Below, one piece after another: positions 45,353 through 55,700 of a stretch of 64,000 nucleotides of DNA (positions are counted from its first letter, which is position 1; every line of letters begins with the position of its first letter). The position numbers and the translations under genes were made by a program. Below the pieces are notes generated by a model, which worked only from the letters and a program-made list of their open reading frames with translations, did not search any database and had not been told where the DNA came from. The DNA comes from Thauera terpenica 58Eu (lineage in GTDB: Bacteria; Pseudomonadota; Gammaproteobacteria; Burkholderiales; Rhodocyclaceae). Location: NCBI RefSeq assembly GCF_000443165.1, contig NZ_ATJV01000001.1, positions 248,001 through 312,000 on the forward strand, in the 5' to 3' direction.

Positions 45353-47380
45353 TCAAGAGGAGAGCGCAGGCGAGCTTGCACCGGAAATACGTCTCGCAGT
45401 CCGTGCTGCGGCCGCTTCATGCAGGCGTTCGCGCAGCCCCGAGCTGCGCTGCGTGCGCAGCGCACAGCCGGCGACGAAGACCTCGCCCGCACCGGCCACA
45501 CTCACCCGGCTGGCGGCACGGGTGACCGCGGTATAGATCAGCTCGCGCGTGAGCACGCGCACCGGCCGCGCCGGCAACACCAGCAACACCTCCTCGAACT
45601 CCGAACCCTGGCTCTTGTGCACCGTGAGCGCAAACGCCGTGTCATGCGCCGGCAGGCGCAGCGGCGCGATGGCGCGAAAACCGCCCTCTGCCGCGGGGAA
45701 GAACACGCGCAGCTCGCCTTGCGCCGTCGGCAGGCACAAGCCGATGTCGCCATTGAACAGGCCGAGCAGATAGTCATTGGCGAGCACGATCACCGGCCGT
45801 CCCGGGTACCAGCGCCCGGCCGCGCTGCGATCGGGCGCAATGCCGAGCGCAGCGCGCAGGTGTGCGTCCAGATGCGCATTGAGCGCATCCAGCCCACGCC
45901 CGCCGTCGCGCACCGCGACCAGCACGCGAAAACGCTCGAACGCGCGCATGGCGGCATCGACATCAACACCGGTGCCGATTTCGCCGACCTGCCCCCCGCT
46001 GCGCGCGCGCAGCGCCGCCACATAGGGCGCATAGCCGGCCTCGATGCGCGCCAGGGTCGCGGCGCCGAGGCGCGCGCCCCCATCCTCGATCCAGCTCGCC
46101 GAGGCATCCGCACCCGCCGCCAACCACGCCAGCGCCGCTTCACCACGACCGCCGCGGACCTCGGCGGCGAGCCGGCCGATACCGGAGTCGGCGCGAAAAC
46201 GATGGCTTTCGGTGAGCCAGATCACCGCATCGGTGAGCGCGCTGCGGCTGGCTGCATCCGCAGCGGGGGCGTGCGTCTGCCCCGCGCTGCGCGCCGGCTC
46301 ATCCGGGCTGTCCGCGGTGGCCTCAAGCGCGGCGCCCAGCACCGCCGCCGCGTCGGCACGCGCCATCACCTGCGCCAAGTGGGCCTGCATCGCGGCGCTG
46401 AAGCTGCGCTGCGCCGACAGCTCGGCAAACACCGCGCCGGCCTCGACCGCCGCGAGCTGGTCCTTGTCACCGAGCAGGATCAGGCGCGCCGTCGGCGGCA
46501 GCGCATCGACCAGACGCGCGGCAAGGGCGAGATCGAGCATCGACGCCTCATCCACCACCAGCACATCGAGCGCGAGCGGGTTGCCGCCATGATGGCGAAA
46601 GCGCCCCACCTCGGCGGTCACGCCCAGCAGGCGATGGACGGTGAAGGCCTCGTCCGGCAAGCGTGCCACCAGCGCCGCGGGCAGGCTGTGCGCGCGCTGG
46701 CGCAGGGCCTGCAGCATGCGCGCGGCGGCCTTGCCGGTGGGCGCGGCAAGCGCGATGCGCAGGCCGGGCCGGGCGTCGAGCAGGCAGGCCAGCAGCGCGG
46801 CCACCGTCGTCGTCTTGCCCGTGCCCGGTCCGCCGCTGATCACCGTCAGCCGCCCTTGCAGCGCGAGCGCAACGGCCAGCTTCTGCCAGTCCGGGCTGTC
46901 AGCGGCGCGCGGCGGGAACAGGCTGTCGAGCAGCGCAGGCGCACCGCCCTCAAGCGCGGGCGCTGCGCGCGCCACCAGGGCCTGCGCGAGCGCGCGCTCC
47001 TGATCGAAATGGCGGCGCAGATAGAGGCGATCGCCGCTATCGAGCACCAGCGGATGGGCCGAGACACCGTCGATCGCGTGCGCCGCATCGATCACCACCC
47101 CACTCGCGTGCAACTGGTGGCGTAGCTGCGCGAGGCGGGCGCTGGCGTCGCGCACGTCGTGCTCATCCTCCGCACCCGCGGCGACTGGCGCCTCGCCTGC
47201 AAGCTCCGCGCGCGCCTGTCTGAGCAGCACATCGAGCCCCACGCACACATGCCCGGCACTGGTGGCAAGCGCCAGCCGGCGCGCGGCAAGGTCGAGCACG
47301 GCAAGGCTGTCGGCAGGTGCCTGCAGCATCCGCGCCCAGGCCACGAGATGGCGCGCAAAACCTTCGGCGAGATCGTTCAT
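45353..47380 (-). CDS. recD: Exodeoxyribonuclease V subunit alpha
   Basis: The 675-residue SF1 helicase of the RecBCD complex, moving 5'-3' on DNA. The Walker A motif is VISGGPGTGKTTTVAAL, the helicase II region is LDVLVVDEASMLDLALAARLVD with GDKDQLAAVEAG, and the C-terminal motif is TVHKSQGSEFEEVLLVLP with YTAVTRAASRV. It overlaps recB by the ATGA at 47377. The N-terminal 140 residues are the RecB-contact domain. All motifs appear intact. Confidence 0.95.
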   Translation of the reverse strand: MNDLAEGFARHLVAWARMLQAPADSLAVLDLAARRLALATSAGHVCVGLDVLLRQARAELAGEAPVAAGAEDEHDVRDASARLAQLRHQLHASGVVIDAAHAIDGVSAHPLVLDSGDRLYLRRHFDQERALAQALVARAAPALEGGAPALLDSLFPPRAADSPDWQKLAVALALQGRLTVISGGPGTGKTTTVAALLACLLDARPGLRIALAAPTGKAAARMLQALRQRAHSLPAALVARLPDEAFTVHRLLGVTAEVGRFRHHGGNPLALDVLVVDEASMLDLALAARLVDALPPTARLILLGDKDQLAAVEAGAVFAELSAQRSFSAAMQAHLAQVMARADAAAVLGAALEATADSPDEPARSAGQTHAPAADAASRSALTDAVIWLTESHRFRADSGIGRLAAEVRGGRGEAALAWLAAGADASASWIEDGGARLGAATLARIEAGYAPYVAALRARSGGQVGEIGTGVDVDAAMRAFERFRVLVAVRDGGRGLDALNAHLDAHLRAALGIAPDRSAAGRWYPGRPVIVLANDYLLGLFNGDIGLCLPTAQGELRVFFPAAEGGFRAIAPLRLPAHDTAFALTVHKSQGSEFEEVLLVLPARPVRVLTRELIYTAVTRAASRVSVAGAGEVFVAGCALRTQRSSGLRERLHEAAAARTARRISGASSPALSS

Positions 47381-50300
47381 GCCGGCTCCTGCACATCAGC
47401 GGTGGCAACACCTGCGAGCAGCGCGTCCAGCGACGCCAGCACCGCCGCCGGGCAGCGCTGATGGAACACGCCGCAAGGCACGCCATCGATCCGCCACTGC
47501 GGGCGCACGCCACGCACGAACAGATACAGCACACCGCCGAAATGGCTTTCGTAGTCGTAGCCCGCCAGGCTGCGCCCGAGGTGACGATGGAGCGCGACGC
47601 TGTAGAGCAGGTGCTGCAGGTGATAGCCGTGGGTCTGCATCGCCGTCTCCAGGCGCGCAGGCGCGTAGTCCTGCGGCTGCACGCCGAGGTGGTTGGACTT
47701 CCAGTCCAGCACCCAGTAGCGGCCATCGTGCTCGAAAATGAGGTCGATATAGCCTTTCAGATAACCGTCCAGATCCTTGAACGCGAGCCGCGGCACGACA
47801 TAGCCCTGCGCCGCCAGCCAGGTATTGAGCGCGGACGCGCGGAGATCGGGCGCCGGCAGGTGAAAGCCGAGCTCGACCAGACAGCGCGCGGGCGCCACGG
47901 TGTTCAGGCGCAGCTCGGCACGCCCCTCCTCGCCGCAGCGGGTGTCAGCAGCGCGCTCGGCAGGCGCCGGCAGCAGGGAGGTGTTGAGCACCGCGTCGAG
48001 CAAGCTGCGCAGCATCGCTGCCAACGGTGCCTCGCCGGGCTTGGGCGCAGCGGGCAGCATCTGTGGATGGGCCGCGAGCGCGGCGGCGATCGCACTGTCC
48101 CAGGTGCCGGGATCGGTGAAGTCGATAGCCTCGAACAGGGCGTGGATGCAGTCCCCCGCAGACGGCCCGCGCGGAAAGCGCAGGATGTCGTCGGCCGCAG
48201 GCGTGAATACGGCGGCCGCTTCGGGTGCAGCTTCGGGTGCTGACAGGGCGGACGCGGCGGCGCCCAGCGCGTTTGCGTCGTGGTCCTGCGCGCCGTGCTC
48301 GTGGGTGGCGCCAAAGATCAGCGCGCTGAAGCTGCCGATGCGCCAGCCCGCCGGCAGTTGCGGCGCGCGCTGCGCGCGCGGGCGCTGCCCCCCGGCGTGG
48401 GGCGGAGCGAGCGCTGCGCCCTCGCCTGCAGGCAGATCGAGCAGCGCCATGGTGGGCGCGCCGCCGCGCGCGCTGGCGGCGACCAGCGCACGCCAGTGGG
48501 CGTCTATGCCGGCCGGCGTGGGCTTGTGGCTGGCCCAGGCATCGGCGTCCATGCCGGCGCCGGCCACCATCCAGTTGAGCAGGCTGCGCCCGCTCTCGGT
48601 ATGGCTGGGGCGGCCGGAGCCGAGGCGGGCATAGCTGCCCACCACCACATAACAGCGCTGCACGGCGCGCGTGAGCGCCACATAGATCAGGCGCAAGTCC
48701 TCGGCCTGGCGCTCACGGCGCAGGCGGGCCTTGACTTCATCCAGGGTGAACGCGCCCGCGCGGTAGTCCAGCACCAGCTCGCCGTGCTCGTCGTGCCAGG
48801 GGCTCATCGCGCCTTCGCTGCTGCTGCGCACATGACCATCAAACAAGAAGGGGCAGAACACGACACCGTACTCGAGGCCCTTGGCGCGATGCACGGTGAC
48901 GATCTGCACCAGGTTGCGGTCGGACTCCAGCCTGAGCTGGGTGGCTTCGCCGCTGCCGGCCTCGCGCCGCCGCGTCGCCAGCGTACGCAGCAAGAGCTCG
49001 GGCGAGGCGGCGCCGGCCGCTTGCTGCAGCAGTTCGGCCAGGTGCATCAGATTGGTCAGGCGGCGCTCGCCATCGGCGCGCGCCAGCAAGCGCACGGCGA
49101 CGCCCTCGTCGCTCATCCATTGCCGCAGCATGATGCCAAAGCCCCGCGTCAACCACAGCTCGCGCCAGCGCACGAACGCGTCCAGGGTGGCGAGCAAGGC
49201 GGCCTCGTCATCGACCAGGCGCGCGAGCGCGGCGGCGTCGCGCCCCATCGCCGCGGTGGCGAGCGCGGCCTTCACCCGACGCTCGCGCAGCGGCTCGGCG
49301 ATCGCCAGCAGCACGCGCTGCAGCTGCTCGGCGTCCTCGGTGTGAAACACGCTGGCCTGCGACAGCTCGACGCTGCCCACCCCGAACGCTGCCAGCGCGC
49401 GGCGCATGCGCGCACCCTGGCTGTGGCTGCGCACCAGCACGGCAATGTCGGCCGGGCGCAGCGGCTGCTCACCGATGCGCACCGTGCCCGCGCCGCCGGC
49501 GGTGAGCAGGCGGGCGATCTCGGCCGCGCTGGCATGGGCGGCTCGATGCAACGCCTGCGCGCGCGCAAGACGGCTGCCGCCCGGGTCGGCAGCCTCGTGC
49601 GCAGCGCCACCCTGCCCCTTCTGCGCCGCCTCATCAGCCACGGTCTGCACCGCATCGCTGGGGATGCGCCACAGCTGCAGCGGCGCCAGGCCTGCACCAC
49701 CTGCGCTGTCGTCGACGAAGGGCGGGCGCGGCCGGCTGCCTTTGTCGACGCACACGTAGTCCAGCCCGTCCATCATGAACACCGCCGGGTTGGCGCCGAA
49801 CAAGGCATTGCAGGCGTCGATCAGCGCCGGCGCCGAGCGCTGGTTGTGGCGCAGCGTGTAGCGCGCATCGGTGCGATCGCGCGCGCTCAGATAGGTGAAC
49901 AGGTCGGCGCTGCGAAAACTGTAGATCGCCTGCTTGGGGTCGCCGACCAGGAACAGGCTGCCGTGACGACCCTCGGCGCGGTAGATGCGGTCGAAGATGC
50001 CGAACTGCAGCGGATCGGTGTCCTGAAACTCGTCGATGAGCGCCACCGGGTAGCGCGCATGAAGCGCGCCGGCGAGCCAGGGCTGGGCGCCGGAGTGCAG
50101 GGCCTGATGCGCATTCCACAGGATGTCGTCAAAGCTGATCTGGCGCTGCTCGCGCTTGCGCTCGCGCAGCCTGGCAACACAGCGCTCGATGCACTGGCGC
50201 AGCAGGCGCAAGCGTGCGCCATCGAGCACGGCGTCGACCGCGGCGCGTGCCTGCAGCAAGGCCTCGGCCGCGTCGAAGAACGCATGGCGCGGCGGAGCGC

Positions 50301-51234
50301 TACCGCTCTTGCGTCCGGCGGCGGTGCTGCGCTTTTCCAGTGTTGCGCTGGCGAGCAGGGCGAGCTTGTTGTCAGTGCCTGCAGGCAAGGGGTGCACGGC
50401 ATTGGCCGCGCCCAGCCAGTCCGCCCATTGCTGCGCGGCGGTGGCCACCGACTTGGGCTTGTAGCTGTTGGCATTGAGGCCGCCGAGCGCGTCATTCACG
50501 CACTCGACCGCCTGCGCCAGTGCGCCCGCCAGCATGCGGGCTGCGTCATAGGCCTGGGTCAGCTTCAGTTCGGCATCGGCGAGCGCGCCTGCGTCGGCAC
50601 CGTCCTCATCCCACAAGGAACGGGCGCAAGGCCGGCCCATGTGGCGCTGCAAGATGTCCGCCCAGGCCGCGGGGCTGTCACCGCACTGCAGCAGGTAGTC
50701 TGCGAGCAGGGGTGAAAGCTCGCCCCCCGCCACCTGCTGGCGCCAGAAGTCGTGCACCACCTCCAGACGCAAGGCGCTGTCGTCCTCGACCAGCTCCAGC
50801 TCATAGGGCAGGCCGGCGGCAAAGGGGGTGTCGGCGAGCGCGCGCTGACAGAAGCCGTGGATGGTGAAGATGGCCGCTTCGTCGAAAGTCTGCAGGGCGA
50901 GCTGCAGGCGGCGCTGCATCTGCGCGTGCTCGATGCCGCGTGCGAGCGTGGCTTCGATGAGTTGGCTCACGAAGGGGTCGGCGCCGGGCGCAGCGCCTTC
51001 GAGCACCTGCAGCATTTCGCCAATGCGCGCGCGGATGCGGCTGCTGAGCTCGGCGGTCGCCGCCTTGGTGAAGGTCACCACCAGCAGGGCTTCGACCGTC
51101 AGCTCACGCTCGAGCAGCAGGCGCAGATAGAGGCCGCAGATGTTCCAGGTCTTTCCGGTGCCAGCCGAAGCCTCGATGAGGCGGATGCCATCGAGCGGGC
51201 ATTGGAAGACGTCGAATTCAGGGGCGGCGGACAT
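47377..51234 (-). CDS. recB: Exodeoxyribonuclease V subunit beta
   Basis: The 1285-residue 3'-5' helicase/nuclease of RecBCD. The ATG at 51234 begins MSAAPEFDVFQCPLDGIRLI, and the Walker A is EASAGTGKTWNI. UvrD-type motifs include ALIDEFQDTDPLQFGIFDRI, LFLVGDPKQAIYSFR and VTVHRAKGLEYGVVF. The C-terminal nuclease has GYIDLIFEHDGRYWVLDWKS, carrying the catalytic Asp, Asp and Lys. The frame is open 61 codons upstream but without similarity. It is separated from recC by yigZ and dps. Confidence 0.95.
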   Translation of the reverse strand: MSAAPEFDVFQCPLDGIRLIEASAGTGKTWNICGLYLRLLLERELTVEALLVVTFTKAATAELSSRIRARIGEMLQVLEGAAPGADPFVSQLIEATLARGIEHAQMQRRLQLALQTFDEAAIFTIHGFCQRALADTPFAAGLPYELELVEDDSALRLEVVHDFWRQQVAGGELSPLLADYLLQCGDSPAAWADILQRHMGRPCARSLWDEDGADAGALADAELKLTQAYDAARMLAGALAQAVECVNDALGGLNANSYKPKSVATAAQQWADWLGAANAVHPLPAGTDNKLALLASATLEKRSTAAGRKSGSAPPRHAFFDAAEALLQARAAVDAVLDGARLRLLRQCIERCVARLRERKREQRQISFDDILWNAHQALHSGAQPWLAGALHARYPVALIDEFQDTDPLQFGIFDRIYRAEGRHGSLFLVGDPKQAIYSFRSADLFTYLSARDRTDARYTLRHNQRSAPALIDACNALFGANPAVFMMDGLDYVCVDKGSRPRPPFVDDSAGGAGLAPLQLWRIPSDAVQTVADEAAQKGQGGAAHEAADPGGSRLARAQALHRAAHASAAEIARLLTAGGAGTVRIGEQPLRPADIAVLVRSHSQGARMRRALAAFGVGSVELSQASVFHTEDAEQLQRVLLAIAEPLRERRVKAALATAAMGRDAAALARLVDDEAALLATLDAFVRWRELWLTRGFGIMLRQWMSDEGVAVRLLARADGERRLTNLMHLAELLQQAAGAASPELLLRTLATRRREAGSGEATQLRLESDRNLVQIVTVHRAKGLEYGVVFCPFLFDGHVRSSSEGAMSPWHDEHGELVLDYRAGAFTLDEVKARLRRERQAEDLRLIYVALTRAVQRCYVVVGSYARLGSGRPSHTESGRSLLNWMVAGAGMDADAWASHKPTPAGIDAHWRALVAASARGGAPTMALLDLPAGEGAALAPPHAGGQRPRAQRAPQLPAGWRIGSFSALIFGATHEHGAQDHDANALGAAASALSAPEAAPEAAAVFTPAADDILRFPRGPSAGDCIHALFEAIDFTDPGTWDSAIAAALAAHPQMLPAAPKPGEAPLAAMLRSLLDAVLNTSLLPAPAERAADTRCGEEGRAELRLNTVAPARCLVELGFHLPAPDLRASALNTWLAAQGYVVPRLAFKDLDGYLKGYIDLIFEHDGRYWVLDWKSNHLGVQPQDYAPARLETAMQTHGYHLQHLLYSVALHRHLGRSLAGYDYESHFGGVLYLFVRGVRPQWRIDGVPCGVFHQRCPAAVLASLDALLAGVATADVQEPA

Positions 51235-51563
51235 CGCAGGCGTGAGGGCACGAAGACAGAGGGCAGTACAGCATGGAGCAAGGCAGTGGCGAGGGCGATA
51301 TCGCGCCCGTGCGTGAGCCAGCGGACGATACCACGCCCCCTCCAATAGGTCTCCAGCATTCCACAAGCAGGGCAGGCATAGTCCGGAACTAACACCGGAA
51401 TAGCCCGCTGCCCGCATGCCGGACGGGCGTTTGAGGGTATGCTGTGGACACGCTGATCCTCTGTCCGGGCACCGCGGCCCACGCGTCGCAGGGCGCGGGC
51501 GTGACGGGCTGAACGCCTCGAACCTCAGGCGGCCAATCGCCGCTGTTACTCAGGAGCATCGCC
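51235..51563. other. Divergent recB/dps promoter region
   Basis: 329 bp with no gene. GCCCGC...GCGGGC-like inverted elements and a possible -10 (TATGCT, 51437-51442) are visible, but no confident -35 accompanies it. The dps ribosome site is AGGAG at 51551-51555. No clear oxidative-stress operator was recognised. Confidence 0.45.
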
Positions 51564-52055
51564 ATGGCAAGCAAGAACACCCCCCCTACAATCGATATCG
51601 GCATTGCCGAGGCGCAGCGCAAGGAGATCGTCGCCGGACTGTCCGCGCTGCTGGCCGACAGCTACACGCTGTACCTGATGACGCACAACTTCCACTGGAA
51701 CGTGACCGGGCCGCAGTTCAACAGCCTGCACAACATGTTCATGGACCAATACACCGAACAGTGGAACGCGATCGATGTCATCGCCGAGCGCATCCGCGCG
51801 CTGGGCTTCCCCGCGCCCGGCACCTACAAGGAGTTCGTCAAGCTGGCGTCGATCCAGGAAGTCGAGGGCGTGCCCAAGGCCAATGACATGATCCGCCATC
51901 TCGTCGCCGCCCAGGAAGCCACCGCGCGCACCGCGCGCAAGCTCTTCGCCACGGTGGACAAGGCCAACGACCAGCCCACCGCCGACGTGCTCACCCAGCG
52001 CATCGACGTGCACGAAAAGACCGCCTGGATGCTGCGCAGCCTGCTCGAAGAGTAA
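51564..52055 (+). CDS. dps: DNA protection during starvation protein Dps
   Basis: A 163-residue ferritin-like protein forming dodecamers that store iron and shield DNA. The ferroxidase ligands lie in THNFHWNVTGPQFNSLHNMF (His and His) and DQYTEQWNAIDVIAERIRAL (Asp and Glu). The C-terminus is KTAWMLRSLLEE. ATG 51564 is preceded by AGGAGCATCGCC. It lies on the opposite strand between recB and yigZ and ends in a strong terminator. Confidence 0.95.
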   Translation: MASKNTPPTIDIGIAEAQRKEIVAGLSALLADSYTLYLMTHNFHWNVTGPQFNSLHNMFMDQYTEQWNAIDVIAERIRALGFPAPGTYKEFVKLASIQEVEGVPKANDMIRHLVAAQEATARTARKLFATVDKANDQPTADVLTQRIDVHEKTAWMLRSLLEE

Positions 52056-52077
52056 GCGCCCACACAGCAATGGCCGA

Positions 52078-52113
52078 GGGCAGACCGCTGATGCGTGGTC
52101 TGCCCTTTTTTAT
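52078..52113 (+). terminator. Rho-independent terminator of dps
   Basis: A perfect 9-bp stem, GGGCAGACC (52078-52086) and GGTCTGCCC (52097-52105), with a 10-nt loop, followed by TTTTTTATT. It lies 22 nt after the dps stop and reaches the last base of the convergent yigZ gene. Confidence 0.93.
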
Positions 52114-52706
52114 TAGGTTTCGTCCTCCAGCCACAGCAGCCGCCCCTGCCCGGCCTCATTGAGGCGGGCGACGAGCTCGATCGCCACCTCTTCGGCGAGG
52201 CTGAAGCGCAGTGTCACCGCCTGATCGTGACGGACATCGAGCAGGCTGGCGCCGGTCGCCTCCAGCTCACGGCGCAGCAGGCCTTCGAGCGCATAGGGCG
52301 CAACACAGCCCAGCAGCTTCAGGCGCACGATCGGCACCTTGGTCGCAGTGAGCAGGGCCTGGGCCACGGCGTCGGTGTAGGCGCGCACCAGCCCGCCGGC
52401 CCCGAGCTTGACACCGCCGAAGTAGCGCACCACGGTGGCGAGCACGCCGTCCAGATCCTGATGACGCAGCACCTCGAACATCGGCCGCCCGGCAGTGCCG
52501 CTCGGTTCGCCATCATCGACCGCCGCCGATTGCCCGCCCGCCAGCAGCGCCCAGCACACATGGCGCGCGCCGGGGTGTTGCGCCCATAGTTCGGCCACCA
52601 CCTTCTGTGCGCTGGCACGGTCGGCCATGGGCTGCACACAGCCGATGAAGCGACTCTTCTTGATGATGAGTTCGCTATGAACCGGGCCGGCGAGGGTCTG
52701 TGCCAT
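52113..52706 (-). CDS. YigZ/IMPACT-family protein
   Basis: A 197-residue protein of the UPF0029/IMPACT family. It begins MAQTLAGPVHSELIIKKSRF and has DDGEPSGTAGRPMFEVL and VVRYFGGVKLGAGGLVRAY, the family signatures. A C-terminal DUF1949-type ferredoxin-like domain follows. The function in bacteria is not settled. Its start is 11 nt after the recC stop, so it is probably in the recC transcript. Confidence 0.92.
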   Translation of the reverse strand: MAQTLAGPVHSELIIKKSRFIGCVQPMADRASAQKVVAELWAQHPGARHVCWALLAGGQSAAVDDGEPSGTAGRPMFEVLRHQDLDGVLATVVRYFGGVKLGAGGLVRAYTDAVAQALLTATKVPIVRLKLLGCVAPYALEGLLRRELEATGASLLDVRHDQAVTLRFSLAEEVAIELVARLNEAGQGRLLWLEDET

Positions 52707-52717
52707 GACGTTTGCCC

Positions 52718-55700
52718 TCAGCGCAGACGAGGGTCGTCGAGATGTTCGAGGAGCGGGCGCAGGATGCGGCGCGCGAGCTCGAAGAAGCGCTCATCGGGGA
52801 GCTCTTGCTCGCCTCTGAGCGCGAGCCGATAGGCGGGATCCTTGCCTTCGCTGAACTCGGCGCTGCGCCCGCCCCTCCACTTCGTGAGCGCGGCGCCTAC
52901 ACTCTCGCCGGCGAGCATGTAGGCCCAGGCCGACTTGGGGAAGAAGTGCACAGGCTGAGTCAGCCCCTCACGGTAGAGCGCCAGCAGGCTTTGCAGCTCG
53001 GCGCGCGCGCGTGCGGGCGCCAGCGCCCGAAAGCGGAACTCGCCGTTGCGCGACAGGCCGCGTGCGCTCGCCAGCGCGCCGGCGGGCGGCACCGCGCACA
53101 GCAGCAGATGGGCCAGCCAGGTCGCCAGATAATCACCGACGCGGCTGTCGTCGTAGCGCGCATGCAGATAGCCGTCTGCATGCAGGTCGGTGAAGGCGGC
53201 GGACAAGGCCCAATCTTCTGCCTCCAGCGAGGTCTCGAAGCGGGCAAGATGCGGCGCCAGGCGCTCGCCGTGCAAGAGCTCATGCTGACGCTGGGCAAAG
53301 GCCTGCAGGCTGGTGAGCTCGCGCTCGAGCGCGCTCCGGCCGATGGCGCCGGCCGGATATTCGCCGCCGGCGCGGGCCAGCGCCCACAGCTCGGCGCAGA
53401 GGGTGGGGGCCAGCGCGTCACGACCCTGCAGCACTGGCAGCAAACGCTGCGCCAGGGCCTGGCGTGCGGGCCAGTCGGGCAGCATGGGCTCGACGTCGTC
53501 GAGCTCGTCCTCGGCCTCGGGCAGCTCGAGCCCGACCCGATCACGCAGCAGATAGCGGCAGGGGTTGGCAAGAAAGCGTGTCAGTTGCAGCATGCTCACT
53601 TCGCGCCAGGCCGCCTCGGGCGGCGGCAGCGGCGCGGCAAAGAAGGGCGTGTCGTCCTCGCCGTCGTCAGCGCTGCCTGCGCTCTCAGTGCTCTCGTCGG
53701 ACTCACCGGCATCGCCGTGCGCGTCCTCATCCGTACCCATGGACAGCTCCGTGGCCACGCCTGGCAGCGAGGTTTGCGCCGTGCGCAAGCGGCTGGCGAG
53801 CGCGAGCGCGTAATCGGTGTTGAAGCTGCTCAGGCGCGCATCGCTGCGATCGGCTGCGATGAAGTAGTCGGCGGCGAAGGCCTGCAGGGGATGCCTGAGC
53901 AGCAGGCGCGCACGCGCGGCCTCGAGCGCCGGCGGCTCGCCGGCCGCGGTGGCGGTGGCGCTGGCGAGGACGTCGAGCAGCTCGTCGACCAGCACCGAGG
54001 GCGGCAGCTCCGAGCCGTCGCGCACGCTGCGCCCGACATAGGACAGATGCAGCACCTCGCGCGCGGACAGGATGAGGTCGAGAAAGAGGTTGCGGTCATC
54101 GAGCCGGCGCTGGCGGTCGCCGGCCTGGGGGCGAGCGGCCATGAGGTCGAACTCGGGCGCACGATCGCTGCCGGGGAAGGCGCCCTGGTCCAGGCCGATC
54201 AGGCACACCACCCGATAGGGCAGGCCGCGCAGCGCGGATAGCGCCGAAAAAGTGACCGTGCCGCCAGGTACGCCACCGCGCGCCGGGTCATCGAGCAGCG
54301 CGAGCAGGGCCGGATGCACCACCTCCAGCGGCAGCGCGGTTTCGAGCTCGGCCGCGGCGATGTTGTCGGCCAGGGTGGCGATGGCGGCACGCACTTCGCG
54401 CTGCGCGTCCGCGTACTCGGCACTGTCACCCACCAGGCGCTCGAGCACATCGTTGAGCAGCTGGCGCCAGGCGGCACCCGTGTGCGGGCGCTGCAATTGC
54501 GCGTGCAGCACGCGCAGGCTGTCGACGTAGCGCCAGAAGCTGCCGAGCGCAATTGCCGCCTGGCCCTCGGGCGCCGCCGCGCCTATGCGCCCGGCGAAGG
54601 GGGTGTGCTGCGCGGCCGTGCCCGCCGCCCAGGCCAGGAATAGACGATGCAGGCCTTCTTCAAGAGTGTGGGTGGGGGCGGGGTCGATCCGCGTCGCCCC
54701 ATCGCCACCGCCCTGGCTGCCTGCGCTTGCCGCATCCAGCCCCCAGCGCACGCCCGCCGCGCGCATCCAGGCGTGGATCGTTTCCAGTTCGGCGGCGCCC
54801 AGGCCAAAGTGCGCTGCCACCGGCGCCTGCTGCAACAGGTCGAACACCCGACTGGCGGGGAATCGGCTGGCAGCCAGCTGCAGCGCCTGGTCGAGCACCT
54901 TCGCCAGCGCGTTGTCCTGCGTGCCGCCCAGGCCGGTGATGCGCCAGGGGATGCGGCGCTCTGGCGGGGCGGTGCCGAACACGGCCTCGATCAGCGCCGC
55001 CGCCTGCTCGAGGTCGGGTATCAGCACCACGATGTCGGACGGACGCAGGGCGTCTGGCGTGTTGGCGTGGAGCTTGAACAGGCCGAGCAGGCGGTCGTGC
55101 AGCACTTCGAGCTCGCGCGTGCGCGAATGGCAGACCTGCACCTCGATGCTGCGATCGGAGGCGGCCAGGCGCACACTGGCGGGCGCGAGCTGCTGCAGCT
55201 CGAGAATGGCGTTCTGCAGGCGCGCGAGCAGATGGCGCGCGGGATGGGGCGCAAAGGCGGCGTCCTCCTCCACTTCATGCTCACCTTCGAACAGCAGGCC
55301 GATGTGAGCGCGCGTCTGCTTGCCCCAGGCGGCGAGCAAGCTGTTGCCGGTCTCGAAGAACATGTCCTTTTGCTGCGCCGCCAGCCAGGACAGGCGGCGC
55401 GCGTCGACGATGTCGAACCAGAACTCGCGGCAGGGGTTGAGCACATACATGCGCACGTCCACCACGCGCGCCAGCTCGCGCAACATGTCGAGGTAGAGCG
55501 GCGGCAGCGCCGGCAGCGCGAACACATGCACCGTGGCCGGCAGGCCGACCGCGGCCAGCCCGGTCGCCGACATCGCCGTGACCCGGCGCAGGAAGGCCTG
55601 GGCCGGGTGCTCCTGACGCAGGCCGAGGCTGTCGCGGATCTGCCGCCACAAGGCCGCCTGCCAGGCCTCGTCTTCGCGCTCCACAGCTGAGGCGCTCGCC